Origin: Phytoactinopolyspora mesophila
GTDB taxonomy: Bacteria > Actinomycetota > Actinomycetes > Jiangellales > Jiangellaceae
Reading direction: 5' to 3'
NCBI RefSeq assembly: GCF_010122465.1
Contig: NZ_WLZY01000001.1
Span: 1,273,010 to 1,337,009, forward strand
DNA: 64,000 bases
Position 1 is the stretch's first letter. Every line of letters begins with the position of its first letter. The notes beneath the pieces were generated by a model. It made no database searches and was not told the origin of the DNA. It was given only the letters and a program-made list of their open reading frames with translations. This document shows positions 1 to 8,615 of the stretch, piece after piece. The translations under genes and the position numbers were made by a program.

Positions 1-53
1 GGCTCGGGTGGAGGTCCGTCGGGCTGGTAGATGCTGAGCAGGTACTGCCTCAT
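1..53 (-). CDS. YCII-related (DGPF-type) protein, 5' fragment
   Basis: The window's left edge cuts this minus-strand gene. Only the first 17 codons are visible and they read MRQYLLSIYQPDGPPPE. That is the typical N-terminus of actinobacterial YCII-related proteins, small ferredoxin-like-fold proteins that often sit beside ECF sigma factors. The ATG is at 53-51. On the minus strand a GGGAGGGAACA stretch ends just before it and can serve as ribosome binding site. Its neighbour on the same strand is the RibD-type remnant. Function cannot be assigned from so short a piece. Confidence 0.6.
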   Translation of the reverse strand, partial: MRQYLLSIYQPDGPPPE

Positions 54-103
54 GGGTGTTCCCTCCCTGATTGATGTGACGTTACCGCGAGCGCGGGGCC
101 AGT

Positions 104-385
104 TCAGGCCGGTTCGTACGTCGCGATGATGACGCCGGTGGTTGTCGTCACGGAGTTCACGAGCCGCAACTCGGCGGCGTCTTGCCCGGCGAACATTCGC
201 CGGCCGAGTAACAACGGGCCACCGTCGGCCATGCCCTCGGCCATCCCGTCGCCCATGCCCTCGTCGACGTAGGGCGCTGCCCAGCCGCCGTGCGCAAATC
301 CGCCGCGGCGGTCCTCATCCGGCCGCCCGGGTGCCTGCATCACGCCGTCCAGGGTGAGACTGTTGAACACGACGATCCTGCTCAT
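104..385 (-). pseudogene. dihydrofolate reductase family (RibD C-terminal domain) gene with internal deletion
   Basis: The start MSRIVVFNSLTLDGVMQAPG and the end LRLVNSVTTTTGVIIATY match the two ends of the widespread RibD C-terminal/dihydrofolate reductase-like family. Those proteins are normally about 180-200 residues, but this one is only 93. The N-terminal LLLGRR block runs straight into the C-terminal GRRMF...AELRLV block, so the central nucleotide-binding core is missing. The break falls at a GRR(M/T)F-like motif that family members carry twice, which suggests deletion by recombination between short repeats. The chosen ATG at 385-383 has a GGAGGAG site about 8 nt upstream; a longer in-frame reading to 454 lacks one. 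The product is probably non-functional. Confidence 0.7.
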
Positions 386-506
386 GCGGATACTCCTCCG
401 TGTGATGACCCGTTCATCACTGACACGAACGGCTACCGGCCGGATCGACATCACCGGTCAGGAAACTCGGGTGCAGTCGGGTAACACTGGTGACACCATC
501 GCCGTC

Positions 507-1247
507 ATGAGACTGAGCCACGACACCTACATCGAGCACATCCGTTCAGATGCCGCCCGGATCGCCGCGGTGGCACAGCGGGGTTTGGAAGTCGCCGTTC
601 CCTCGTGCCCCGGCTGGACGGTGCGCGACCTCGTCGAGCACACCGCCGAGACCTACCGGCACAAGATCGCCTGTATGCAAGAGAAGGCATTCCCCGACCC
701 GTGGCCCCCGGAGCGCGACGACGAGCCGGCCCTGGACTACTTCAAGCGCGCCACCGAGGACCTGCTCACCGAACTGACCAGCCGCGATCCCCTAGAGTTC
801 GCCGAGACATGGTGGTGGGACGAGCGCACCGTCGGCTTCTGGGGCCGCCGGATGGCGCAGGAGAGCGCCATCCATCGAGTCGATGCCGAGCTCGCCCACG
901 ACGACGTCACTCCGGTCGACGCCGCGCTGGCACTCGACGGTGTCGACGAGGTCCTGCGCTTGATGCTGGCCGAGGACTGGAGTGACGAGCCGTACCGCGA
1001 CCTGCCGCCGGCCATTGTCCGCGTTCGGTGCGGCGACGTGGCCTGGCGCGTGGTGATGGAACCGATGGCCGTCGTTGTCCACGTCGAACGGTCGCCCGAC
1101 GAGCCGGTCGACGCGTCCCTGACCGGTGAGGCCGAAGCCCTCTATCTTTGGCTGTGGGGCCGTGGCCCGGACCGGGCGCTTTCCGTCGACGGCGACCCGA
1201 CCGCCGTCGCACATCTCGACGCGCGGATGCGGCTGGCGACCTTGTAA
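507..1247 (+). CDS. maleylpyruvate isomerase family mycothiol-dependent enzyme
   Basis: A protein of about 246 residues opening with an MDMPI N-terminal domain. SCPGWTVRDLVEHTAETYRHK (roughly residues 32-52) carries the conserved CPGW and the first metal-ligand histidine, and ESAIHRVDAE (about 117-126) carries the second. The C-terminal part (LTGEAEALYLWLWGR) matches the MDMPI C-terminal domain. The family is a DinB-like four-helix metalloenzyme fold that uses mycothiol, a thiol found only in actinobacteria. The actual substrate is unknown. The ATG at 507 starts the conserved domain; reading from 354 would add an unconserved extension over the divergent gene. Confidence 0.8.
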   Translation: MRLSHDTYIEHIRSDAARIAAVAQRGLEVAVPSCPGWTVRDLVEHTAETYRHKIACMQEKAFPDPWPPERDDEPALDYFKRATEDLLTELTSRDPLEFAETWWWDERTVGFWGRRMAQESAIHRVDAELAHDDVTPVDAALALDGVDEVLRLMLAEDWSDEPYRDLPPAIVRVRCGDVAWRVVMEPMAVVVHVERSPDEPVDASLTGEAEALYLWLWGRGPDRALSVDGDPTAVAHLDARMRLATL

Positions 1248-1259
1248 TCGCTGGCGAGG

Positions 1260-2051
1260 TTAAGCCCAGCCCCAGTGGCGGCGCTGCGCATCAACCGCCC
1301 ACGCGGAGATCCGGGAAACGTCGGCGGTCTCGGGTAACGGGGTGTCACCGTCGTCAAGGAGACGGCGCACCTCGATCTCCAACTCGGTGATCTGGCCGGA
1401 TACCTCCTCCCGAGCAACCTCACCGCGCTTCACAGACAGCACCCGCTGACGCTGTTCCTCAGGAAGAGGCAGCGTCAGGTGGCCTTCACGCGCGATTTCG
1501 TGGCCCTGAAGTGCCAGCCGGAGAGCATGGCTGCCGTATTTCACGTCCCACCCGTATCTCTCGACGAGTTCGGGCCTGTTGGGCACCTTGTTCTGCTGGA
1601 CCGAGCCCATCATCCGCGTGTGCTGCGAGCGCATATAGCCGAGGAACCGCTCGACAGCTTGCCGCGACAAGAACAAGGCCCGCATCTCACGCAGCTCGCG
1701 CCCGAGATCCGTGACAGTGACCAAGTCACGTTCCGGCGCGTACAACGGCAGCAACGCGGTCGGGTTGCCTTTGACCGCCAGCCGGATGTACTTGCGCAAC
1801 GAGTACAGGATCAGATCGGTGTCGCCGTGTCCGGACCGAACACCTTCCGGCTGGGTCCGCCACACATAATCTTCCCGCGCCGACGCGATACCGAGGACAA
1901 GCTCCGGTGGCTCTACGTACACGCCCATCTCGTCGTGATCGTCGGTGCCGGCGAGGGCAATCCCGTGCACGCCCGAGCCGACCACCGACCGCAAGATCTC
2001 GTTGGGCAATGCGACCGAGGCGTCACCGTATTCGACGTTGGACGCCACCAT
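1260..2051 (-). CDS. nucleotidyltransferase superfamily protein (DNA polymerase beta fold, RlaP-like)
   Basis: A 263-residue protein. The N-terminal LRSVVGSGVHGIALAGTDDHDEMG contains the GS...(D/H)xD signature of the polymerase-beta nucleotidyltransferase fold, in the form seen in the predicted RlaP/YcgL-type family (GSxxHG, then paired acidic residues). The middle contains FLGYMRSQHTRMMG and YGWDVKYGSHALRL, also typical of that group, followed by a helical charged C-terminus. The start is the ATG at 2051 because GAGGAG lies 6 nt upstream; a GTG five codons earlier overlaps that site. It probably transfers a nucleotide to an RNA or protein. The target is unknown and no RNA ligase is adjacent. 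Confidence 0.75.
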   Translation of the reverse strand: MVASNVEYGDASVALPNEILRSVVGSGVHGIALAGTDDHDEMGVYVEPPELVLGIASAREDYVWRTQPEGVRSGHGDTDLILYSLRKYIRLAVKGNPTALLPLYAPERDLVTVTDLGRELREMRALFLSRQAVERFLGYMRSQHTRMMGSVQQNKVPNRPELVERYGWDVKYGSHALRLALQGHEIAREGHLTLPLPEEQRQRVLSVKRGEVAREEVSGQITELEIEVRRLLDDGDTPLPETADVSRISAWAVDAQRRHWGWA

Positions 2052-2144
2052 GCCGCTCCTCTGCACAAAACACGTTGATCTTCTCCGCGACCATACGACC
2101 TGGACCTCGGCATACGCGATCGAATTTCATTACCCGTGGTTTGT

Positions 2145-3476
2145 TCAGGCAGCGTCGGGTTCCTCGGCCGCGTCGGGCTCAACGGAGACGTGGGTGTGCT
2201 CATCGCTGGGTCCGGCTCTGGGTGATCGACCACCGTCGAACACCTCCGCCAGCCGGATAACCACGTCGGTGGTTGACACCGGTGGGTCCTCACGCCGCGG
2301 GCACCCATGGGGATCGATGAACACGAACCGCGCACCCTCGATGCGAAGGATACTCCACCCACCTTCATGCACCGCGGTGTGATGCTTACGACACAACAAG
2401 ATCATGTTGTCCAGATCGGTCGCGCCGCGTCGGGCCCACGCTGTCAAATGATGCGCATCGGTCCACTCGACCGGGCGATCACACCCGGGAAACCGGCACC
2501 CCTTGTCCCGCACCCGCAACGCTTTGCGCTGTGCCGGAGTGACCGTGCGCTGGGAGCGGCCCACATCCAACGGCTGCGACCCCGCCCCGGTGATAATCCG
2601 ACTGATCTTCGCATCACACGCCAGGCGGCGCACCGTCTCCCCACGCAGAATCGACCCGTCACCAAGCTCACCCATCCCGCCGGCGCGGGCCTCAAGCGTG
2701 TCCAGATCCGTCACCACTGTGACATGCGCCGGCTCCCCACCCTGCGAAGGCAGGTCGCCGCCGTTGAGCTGGCGCCGGCACAACTCCACCAACGCATCCG
2801 CGCGCCGCTGCGCCGGAGAGCGCTCATCCTCTGCACCCGACGGTTTCGCTAAGGCGTCAATCGCCGCAGCCACGATGGCTCCAGACTCATCCCCGCCCGG
2901 CAACACCCCGCTGATCGACACCGCACCGTCGAACGTGGACGCCAAATCCAACCAGCGGCCCTCGTCACGCTTCTCCGCCCGCTTCACCGCGGCCTTGCTG
3001 TCCACCGCGGCGCCCAGACCCCGCAACGCCGCCCGCAACCGGCCCGGCTCATCCGCCTTCGCCGCCTCCACCAGTGCGTCCTGGCACCCAGCGAGCACAT
3101 CGGCGCCCAACAGCGTCGCGGCGTCAGCGATCGCCGCCGCATGCGGCAAGCGAATCTCCCCGGCCATCAACGCCGCCTCCACCACCGGCAGATCCACCAA
3201 CCGCTTGGCAACCTTCAACACCCGGGCCGTTTCACCCGGAGCAACCTTCAACTCGTGCCGCACCCAGGCACGCGTGGATAACCGCGACCCCTGCTCTGAT
3301 ATCCGCCGACGATCAAAGGTACGCAGCCGCGACAGATACGCCGCCTCGGCCACATCAGCCAGCTTCCGCAGCGCCGTCAACTGCTCGGTGACCTCCGCAT
3401 CGGACAACCCGCGAAGATCCGCCACCGCATGCACCTGAGCAGCCGCGACCATCTCCCGCAAATTGTCCGAACTCAT
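2145..3476 (-). CDS. DUF222/13E12-repeat family HNH endonuclease
   Basis: A 443-residue protein with an N-terminal DUF222 region (about 1-300, helical, with the LSTRAWVRHELKVAPGETAR motif) and a C-terminal HNH module: CRFPGCDRPVEWTDAHHLTAW...DNMILLCRKHHTAVHEGGW (about 325-380). The CxxxC-like pair and the two histidine clusters should bind one zinc and one catalytic metal. These genes are abundant and often multicopy in actinobacteria (the mycobacterial 13E12 family). They are suspected to be mobile or homing-type nucleases, but their biology is not settled. It is intact, and the acidic C-terminus (EPDAAEEPDAA) is low-complexity. It stands alone. Confidence 0.88.
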   Translation of the reverse strand: MSSDNLREMVAAAQVHAVADLRGLSDAEVTEQLTALRKLADVAEAAYLSRLRTFDRRRISEQGSRLSTRAWVRHELKVAPGETARVLKVAKRLVDLPVVEAALMAGEIRLPHAAAIADAATLLGADVLAGCQDALVEAAKADEPGRLRAALRGLGAAVDSKAAVKRAEKRDEGRWLDLASTFDGAVSISGVLPGGDESGAIVAAAIDALAKPSGAEDERSPAQRRADALVELCRRQLNGGDLPSQGGEPAHVTVVTDLDTLEARAGGMGELGDGSILRGETVRRLACDAKISRIITGAGSQPLDVGRSQRTVTPAQRKALRVRDKGCRFPGCDRPVEWTDAHHLTAWARRGATDLDNMILLCRKHHTAVHEGGWSILRIEGARFVFIDPHGCPRREDPPVSTTDVVIRLAEVFDGGRSPRAGPSDEHTHVSVEPDAAEEPDAA

Positions 3477-3628
3477 GTGCTAAACATTACCGCCCACCAC
3501 TGACAACGTACGCAACACACTCGTCGCCAGTACTATGCAAATCAGACTTGACTCCTTGAAACTCAAGGAAACCGAAAGATTGCGCGGCAGACTGCCAGCT
3601 CAAGCCGATTTGTGTCTACGCTTGCGAA

Positions 3629-4522
3629 GTGCGCGTCGCGATCTACCAGCCGGACGTTTCCGGCATCAAAGTCGGTCGAGTGTGGACGTCGATGCTCTTG
3701 ACGTGTGCGCGCCAGGATGTGGACCTGCTGGTGACCGCCGAGTTCGCCGTCGGTGGACTACCGCACACCGGCGTGGCCGCGGCAGAGCGGGCCATCGTCG
3801 CCAACGATCTCACCAACTACACTGCCGACGCCTCGCCGGACTTGACGATTGTCATCGGGTTTACCGAGAACGCCAAAACCGACCTGCACAGCTCTGCGGC
3901 TGTCTTACGAAGTGGCCGCGTCATCACGGTGGCGCGCAAGATCCACGCGCGAGAGCCGGGGATTACCGCTGGCGACGGGTCACCTGTCTTCACCGTGGCG
4001 GGAATCCCGTGCGGAATCGTCATCTGCGCCGATGCCACTCGTACCGCGCCAGCCAGTCGCCTGGCCGCCAGCGGGGCGAAATTGCTGCTCTGCCCCCTGA
4101 ACAACGACATGAGCACGTCGAATGCCACTCGATGGCGCGAGCCAACCGACAACGCGCTCGCGGAGCGTGCTCGCGAGACCGAGTGCTGGGTCGTATCGGC
4201 CGACGTGGCCGGCAGATCACCCGGACGGCACGCGCTGGCGGCCAGTCGCATCTACCAACCGGACGGCCAGCTCGTCTGCCCTGGCTCCTCAGAGCCAGGC
4301 GCACTCCTCGTACACGACATTACTCCGGTCAACTGGGGTTCGACACCCCTGGGCGGCGAACACCGCGGTTCCCCAGGGCGGAGCCCGCAGACTCGGCGCG
4401 GCCTAGGAGAAGGGGCAGTACATGACGTGCAACCCCACCCGGCCCAGGGTCGGATGCGCAAAGGCACCTGGCACCGTCCCGACGATGCTGAAGCCCAGCC
4501 GCTCGTAGAGCGTGATCGCTGA
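3629..4522 (+). CDS. carbon-nitrogen hydrolase (nitrilase superfamily)
   Basis: The nitrilase fold is recognisable with its triad: Glu38 (TAEFAVGG), Lys104 (VARKIHAR) and Cys133 (GIVICADATR). Such enzymes cleave amides or nitriles in the cytoplasm; the substrate here is unknown. The GTG at 3629 opens directly with the beta-strand VRVAIYQP that begins the fold. The conserved part ends near 4330 (ALLVHDITP). The last 65 or so residues are Arg/Gly/Pro-rich and overlap the convergent GNAT gene by 120 nt, so the tail is probably read-through beyond a lost stop codon. The first four strands and the catalytic residues look intact. Confidence 0.8.
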   Translation: MRVAIYQPDVSGIKVGRVWTSMLLTCARQDVDLLVTAEFAVGGLPHTGVAAAERAIVANDLTNYTADASPDLTIVIGFTENAKTDLHSSAAVLRSGRVITVARKIHAREPGITAGDGSPVFTVAGIPCGIVICADATRTAPASRLAASGAKLLLCPLNNDMSTSNATRWREPTDNALAERARETECWVVSADVAGRSPGRHALAASRIYQPDGQLVCPGSSEPGALLVHDITPVNWGSTPLGGEHRGSPGRSPQTRRGLGEGAVHDVQPHPAQGRMRKGTWHRPDDAEAQPLVERDR

Positions 4523-4891
4523 GTGGTTCGATTCGACCACGGCATTGAACTGCATGCCGGCGTATCCGTGTTCACGGGCCCAGTCCAGCGCGAACCGGCA
4601 CAGCGCTCCGCCGATACCTTTCCCCCGGGCGTCGGAGGCCACCATGAAGCTGGCCGTCGACACATGCGAGCCAGGTCCGGGCCGGTTGGTTCCCATCTTG
4701 CCGGTGCCCAGAATCCGGTCGCCGTCCGCGGCGACGACGGTCAGCGCCGGTGGCTGTTCGATCCAGGTCTCGTACGCCTCGGCGGGGGTCATGGCGGGGT
4801 CGTACGGATACGTTTCCGCTGCCTGAACAACTTCACGGATGATCGGCCAAACCTGTGGCCAATCGGCCTCGGCGAACTCACGAATCTGCAC
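4403..4891 (-). CDS. GNAT family N-acetyltransferase
   Basis: A single 162-residue GNAT domain. The acetyl-CoA-binding signature is VASDARGKGIGGALCRFAL (about residues 84-102, RGKGIGG being the Q/RxxGxG/A loop), followed by NAVVESNHSAITLYERLGF, the motif-B helix with its usual Asn and Tyr. The N-terminus IREFAEADWPQVWPII is typical of the start of the fold. It acetylates an unknown small molecule or amine. GTG start at 4891. It converges with the nitrilase gene and overlaps its 3' end. One of five GNAT genes in the first 17 kb. Confidence 0.88.
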   Translation of the reverse strand: MQIREFAEADWPQVWPIIREVVQAAETYPYDPAMTPAEAYETWIEQPPALTVVAADGDRILGTGKMGTNRPGPGSHVSTASFMVASDARGKGIGGALCRFALDWAREHGYAGMQFNAVVESNHSAITLYERLGFSIVGTVPGAFAHPTLGRVGLHVMYCPFS

Positions 4892-4957
4892 TTCCGCACC
4901 TTAACAACCGGCGCACAACGCCAAATAATCTACGTACCAGCCCCCGGTGCGAGACCT

Positions 4958-5458
4958 TCACATGGACGGGCTCTCAGACGCGGATACCCGGCTGGTCAGC
5001 CCAAGCTCGAAGAAAGCCGACCAGCCGCTGTCCGGATAATCCAGAAACGGCCCTCGAGATACGAAGCCCTTGCGCTGGTACAGCCGCCACGCACCGGCGA
5101 ATCCGGGGCCGACGCCGGTCTCCAGCATCAGGCAGGTGAGCCCTTCGGCGCGGGCCCGCTCGATGATCACATCGAGGATCTGCGACCCCACTCGGGCACC
5201 ACGTACCTCCGGAACGGTGAACATGCGTTTGACCTCGCCCAGCCCGCTGGGATGCACTTTGAGGGCGCCACAGCCGACAGCCTCGCCGGCCTCGTTCCGG
5301 GCGACGAAGACGATGGTGTCCGCACCGGTCATTTGCTCGACGGTCATGCCGAACTGGAACTCGACGGGCGACAGAGGCAGCAGGTGCTCGTTCAGCCCGG
5401 CGATCAGCCGGCGCACGTCGTCCTGCAACGGAGATTCAGTCGCGATGGAAACCGACAT
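4958..5458 (-). CDS. GNAT family N-acetyltransferase
   Basis: A 166-residue protein with IVFVARNEAGEAVGCGALKV and VKRMFTVPEVRGARVGSQIL (RGxRVG acetyl-CoA loop), then LMLETGVGPGFAGAWRLYQRKGF. It resembles the PanM/YiiD-like small GNATs, where VKRMFV precedes the RGxGxG loop. Start ATG at 5458. An upstream extension to 5566 would run into the palindrome at 5533-5580 and is unlikely. Same strand as the previous GNAT, with a 66-nt gap. Substrate unknown. Confidence 0.87.
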   Translation of the reverse strand: MSVSIATESPLQDDVRRLIAGLNEHLLPLSPVEFQFGMTVEQMTGADTIVFVARNEAGEAVGCGALKVHPSGLGEVKRMFTVPEVRGARVGSQILDVIIERARAEGLTCLMLETGVGPGFAGAWRLYQRKGFVSRGPFLDYPDSGWSAFFELGLTSRVSASESPSM

Positions 5459-5532
5459 AACGGCGAGTTTCACACAGGCAGATGTCGCACGTGTTACAGC
5501 CTCTCGGGTCGGCAAACGGCCGGCCTGAGCGG

Positions 5533-5580
5533 GATCTACCGACGTTGTGGTGGCTATAACCACCACGATGTCGGTAGATC
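5533..5580. repeat. long perfect-arm hairpin in front of prpE
   Basis: The arms GATCTACCGAC and GTCGGTAGATC enclose a second nested inverted repeat, GTGGTGG...CCACCAC, around a TATA centre. The hairpin lies in the roughly 250-nt gap between the divergent GNAT and prpE genes. It could be an operator, a terminator or a REP-like element. The sequence differs from the other palindrome families in this window. No T-tract follows it. Confidence 0.6.
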
Positions 5581-5706
5581 TATCGAGTTGCGAATGATGC
5601 GGCTTACGGTGATGGGTACATACCTAAGGCAGTACCGCACACAGCGACGACCTGCCGCGTGAGCGGCGGCGTTCAGGGCTGACGATCGGGAAGGGGTATC
5701 GGGCAC

Positions 5707-7602
5707 ATGGCGACGGAGCCGAGCTACAACGACGTGTATCGGCGCTCTATGCGGGATCCGGAAGACTTCTGGGCGGAGGCGGCAGCCGGAATCGACTGGG
5801 ACCGGCCCTGGGACCGGGTGCTCGACGCCACCAATGCGCCCTTCTACCGCTGGTTCACCGGAGGCCGGCTGAACACCTGCTACAACGCGCTCGACCGGCA
5901 TGTCGAGGGCGGGCGCGCCGATCAGCCCGCGCTGATCTACGACTCCCCCGTCACCGGCACCTCGACCACCTATACATACGTGGAGCTGCGGGACGCGGTG
6001 GCGTTGTTCGCCGGTGCGCTGGCCGCCCAGGGCGTCGGGCACGGCGATCGAGTGGTGATCTACATGCCGATGGTGCCCGAAGCAGTCGTCGCCATGCTGG
6101 CGTGCGCCCGGCTTGGAGCGATCCACTCAGTGGTGTTCGGCGGTTTCGCCGCCAATGAGCTGGCCAAGCGGATCGAGGACGCCCGGCCCGTCGTCGTTGT
6201 GTCGGCGTCCTGTGGCATCGAGCCGACCCGAACGGTGGCCTACAAGCCGTTGCTCGACGATGCCCTGGACCTCGTAACGGAGAAACCCCGCCGTTGCATC
6301 ATCCTCCAGCGCCCGCAGCTGACCGCTGATCTCGATCCGACACGCGACATCGCCTGGGACGACGCGCTCGCGGGCGTCGGTCCGGCGGACTGCGTGCCAG
6401 TAGCGGCCACCGATCCGCTGTACATCCTGTACACGTCGGGAACGACGGGCCAGCCCAAGGGGATCGTGCGCGACAACGGCGGGCATGCCGTCGCGCTGAA
6501 CTGGTCGATGCGCAACGTGTATGGGATAGAGCCCGGCGAGGTCTTCTGGACCGCCTCCGACGTCGGGTGGGTCGTCGGGCACTCCTACATCGTCTACGCT
6601 CCGCTGCTGGCCGGAGCCACCACCGTCCTGTACGAAGGCAAGCCGGTGGGCACACCCGACGCCGGCGCGTTCTGGCGAGTAGCCGCCGAACACGGCGTTC
6701 AAGTGATGTTCACCGCTCCCACGGCGTTTCGTGCCATCCGCCAGCAAGACCCTGAGGGGACCCACATCGACCGCTATGACCTGGCGAATCTTCGCGCGCT
6801 GTTCCTGGCCGGTGAACGATGCGATCCCGAAACACTGCGCTGGGCTGAAGAGAAGCTGCGGATACCCGTCGTCGACCACTGGTGGCAGACGGAGACCGGC
6901 TGGGCGATCGCCGCGACCTGCCTCGGCATAGAACATCTGCCAGTGGTGCCCGGCTCCCCTGGCCGCCCGGTCCCGGGCTGGGACGTGCGGGTGCTGGACG
7001 ATCAAGGCCGCGAGCTGCCACGTGGCCAGACCGGCGCCTTGACCGTGCGGCTACCGATGCCACCTGGTGCGGCTCCGACGCTGTGGAACGCCGACGAGCG
7101 GTTCCGCGAAACCTACCTGTCCGCGTTTCCTGGTTACTACCAAACCGCCGACGCCGGCTACATCGACGACGACGGCCACGTGTTCGTGATGGCGCGCACT
7201 GACGACATCATCAATGTCGCCGGGCACCGGCTGTCCACGGGCGCCATCGAGGAGGTCTTGGCCACGCATCCTGACGTCGCCGAGTGTGCGGTGATCGGCG
7301 CAGCCGACGAACTCAAAGGTCAGCTTCCGGTCGGGCTCCTGGTGCTCAAGGCCGGGGTGGAGCGCCCGCACGGCGAGATCGCCGCGGAGGTGGTCCAGAT
7401 GGTGCGCGACCGGATCGGCGCCGTCGCCGCGTTCAAGACGGCCACCGTCGTGCCCCGATTGCCCAAGACCCGCTCCGGGAAGATCCTGCGGGCGACGATG
7501 CGCAAGATCGCCGACGGTGAGGAGTACACGCCGCCGCCGACCATCGACGATCCCGCGATCCTGGATGAGATCGCCGAGTCCCTGCACCCCAGCTCCCGAT
7601 GA
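5707..7602 (+). CDS. prpE: propionyl-CoA synthetase (AMP-forming acyl-CoA synthetase)
   Basis: A 631-residue enzyme of the usual length for PrpE/ACSS3-type synthetases, which convert propionate (or acetate) with ATP and CoA to the acyl-CoA. Visible motifs are the N-terminal ACAS region (DPEDFWAEAAAGIDWDRPWD), the P-loop-like YTSGTTGQPKGI (about 240-251), the aromatic substrate-pocket DHWWQTETGW, the GYYQTADAGYIDDDGH hinge region and the C-terminal catalytic lysine in KTRSGKILR, which is the residue usually controlled by acylation in this family. The ATG at 5707 has GGGAAGGGG upstream. The stop codon lies in the first bases of a Pal-B hairpin. The GNAT genes upstream could be unrelated; PatZ/AcuA-type regulation cannot be inferred. 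Confidence 0.92.
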   Translation: MATEPSYNDVYRRSMRDPEDFWAEAAAGIDWDRPWDRVLDATNAPFYRWFTGGRLNTCYNALDRHVEGGRADQPALIYDSPVTGTSTTYTYVELRDAVALFAGALAAQGVGHGDRVVIYMPMVPEAVVAMLACARLGAIHSVVFGGFAANELAKRIEDARPVVVVSASCGIEPTRTVAYKPLLDDALDLVTEKPRRCIILQRPQLTADLDPTRDIAWDDALAGVGPADCVPVAATDPLYILYTSGTTGQPKGIVRDNGGHAVALNWSMRNVYGIEPGEVFWTASDVGWVVGHSYIVYAPLLAGATTVLYEGKPVGTPDAGAFWRVAAEHGVQVMFTAPTAFRAIRQQDPEGTHIDRYDLANLRALFLAGERCDPETLRWAEEKLRIPVVDHWWQTETGWAIAATCLGIEHLPVVPGSPGRPVPGWDVRVLDDQGRELPRGQTGALTVRLPMPPGAAPTLWNADERFRETYLSAFPGYYQTADAGYIDDDGHVFVMARTDDIINVAGHRLSTGAIEEVLATHPDVAECAVIGAADELKGQLPVGLLVLKAGVERPHGEIAAEVVQMVRDRIGAVAAFKTATVVPRLPKTRSGKILRATMRKIADGEEYTPPPTIDDPAILDEIAESLHPSSR

Positions 7603-7650
7603 TCATGAACACTAGGTGACCGTATTGGTCACAAAGTGTTCATGATCATC
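7600..7650. repeat. Pal-B copy 1 (hairpin overlapping prpE stop)
   Basis: The arms TGATCATGAACACT and AGTGTTCATGATCA flank a centre with a second inverted repeat, GTGACC...GGTCAC. Its first three bases are the TGA stop of prpE. It separates prpE from the convergent NmrA-type gene and probably acts as a bidirectional terminator. Nearly identical to the copy at 9555. Confidence 0.85.
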
Positions 7651-7659
7651 GGTGGTCGG

Positions 7660-8478
7660 CTAGGCGTCGAGCGCGCGCCGCACGGTGTCGGCCAGGCTCG
7701 AAGGCGGGCGCCCGAGCAGGTTCTCGAGGTCCTTGGTCGGCTCACCGAATTCCAGTTGCCGGAGGAACGGCAGCGTGAAAGCGGTTTGTGGATCGACCTC
7801 GTCGTCGGTGAGCTCGCGATACCGAACCGGACGTCCGCTGACCTCACTCAGCGTCTTTGCCAGCTCCTCATACGTCCACGGGACACCCCGCAGCTCGTAG
7901 GCGGCGTCTTCATGGCCGTCGCCGGTCAGGACGAGGCTGGCAGCCAGGGCCAGATCCTCGATCGTGGCCGTGACCAGCGGGTGCCCGATGACTGGAGCCG
8001 TCAGCTCACCGGCGTCCACGGCAGCGGCCAGCCCGGGGTTGACGAAGTAGTGGTGGTAGAAGGAGTTGCGCAGCAGCGTGTGGGTCAGGCCGGAATCGCG
8101 CAGCGCGGCCTCGGTGATGGTGTGGTCGGCCAGGAACCCTTGGGCGTCCGGCGCGGTGATGGCGCTCGTGTAGACCACGTGCCCGACGCCGGCGTCTACC
8201 GCGGCATCGACCACCGCCTGATGCTGGCGCGCGCGGACGCCGGGCGTGATGTCGGACCCGGAGACGAACAACAGACGGTTCGCCCCCGCGAACGCGGTCC
8301 CGAGGGTGCTGGGGTCGTCGTAATCTCCGTGCCGGACTTCAACACCGCGATCGGCAAAGCTCTTGGCTGCCGCGGGGTTACGGGCGACGACGGCGACGTC
8401 AGCGGCCGGGACTCTGGCGAGCAGATCCTCGGCGGCGAGCCTGCCCAGATTCCCGGTGACACCAGTGACAACGATCAT
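7660..8478 (-). CDS. NmrA-like NAD(P)-binding oxidoreductase (QOR2/YtfG type)
   Basis: A 272-residue atypical short-chain dehydrogenase. The N-terminus MIVVTGVTGNLGRLAAEDLL is the NmrA/QOR2 dinucleotide-binding motif (TGxTGxLG). GHVVYTSAITAP, TLLRNSFYHHYF and TIEDLALAASLVLTG match NAD(P)H:quinone oxidoreductase type 2 and related NmrA proteins. The ATG at 8478 is chosen because the Rossmann fold starts there. It is divergent from an HxlR regulator, the same pairing as ytfG/ytfH in enterobacteria, so it is probably a redox- or quinone-responsive reductase repressed by its neighbour. The true substrate is not shown by the sequence. Confidence 0.85.
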   Translation of the reverse strand: MIVVTGVTGNLGRLAAEDLLARVPAADVAVVARNPAAAKSFADRGVEVRHGDYDDPSTLGTAFAGANRLLFVSGSDITPGVRARQHQAVVDAAVDAGVGHVVYTSAITAPDAQGFLADHTITEAALRDSGLTHTLLRNSFYHHYFVNPGLAAAVDAGELTAPVIGHPLVTATIEDLALAASLVLTGDGHEDAAYELRGVPWTYEELAKTLSEVSGRPVRYRELTDDEVDPQTAFTLPFLRQLEFGEPTKDLENLLGRPPSSLADTVRRALDA

Positions 8479-8557
8479 GTTCAACGGTTCCAATCTCGAG
8501 TTCGATGTAACTATCAAGCGGGGTGCCAGGGCGGCACTGCTTTGACGAAACCGACCG

Positions 8558-8610
8558 TATACTGCAAACTCACTCGTGGTAAGTACGTACCTTGAGGTAA
8601 GCACCGGGAG
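8558..8610 (+). promoter_or_regulatory. probable promoter/operator of the HxlR regulator
   Basis: In the intergenic region between the two divergent genes a good -10 box, TATACT, lies at 8558-8563. The near-palindrome AAGTACGTACCTT lies at 8581-8593, between the likely transcription start and the GGGAG ribosome binding site at 8606. HxlR proteins characteristically bind short GTAC/AGTA palindromes, so this is a candidate autoregulatory operator. No convincing -35 was seen. Confidence 0.4.
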
Positions 8611-8615
8611 CGAAT

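Noticed and set aside
1479-2078. Plus-strand 199-codon frame opposite the nucleotidyltransferase
   Set aside because: The minus strand carries recognisable nucleotidyltransferase motifs and a good ribosome binding site; the plus frame has neither.
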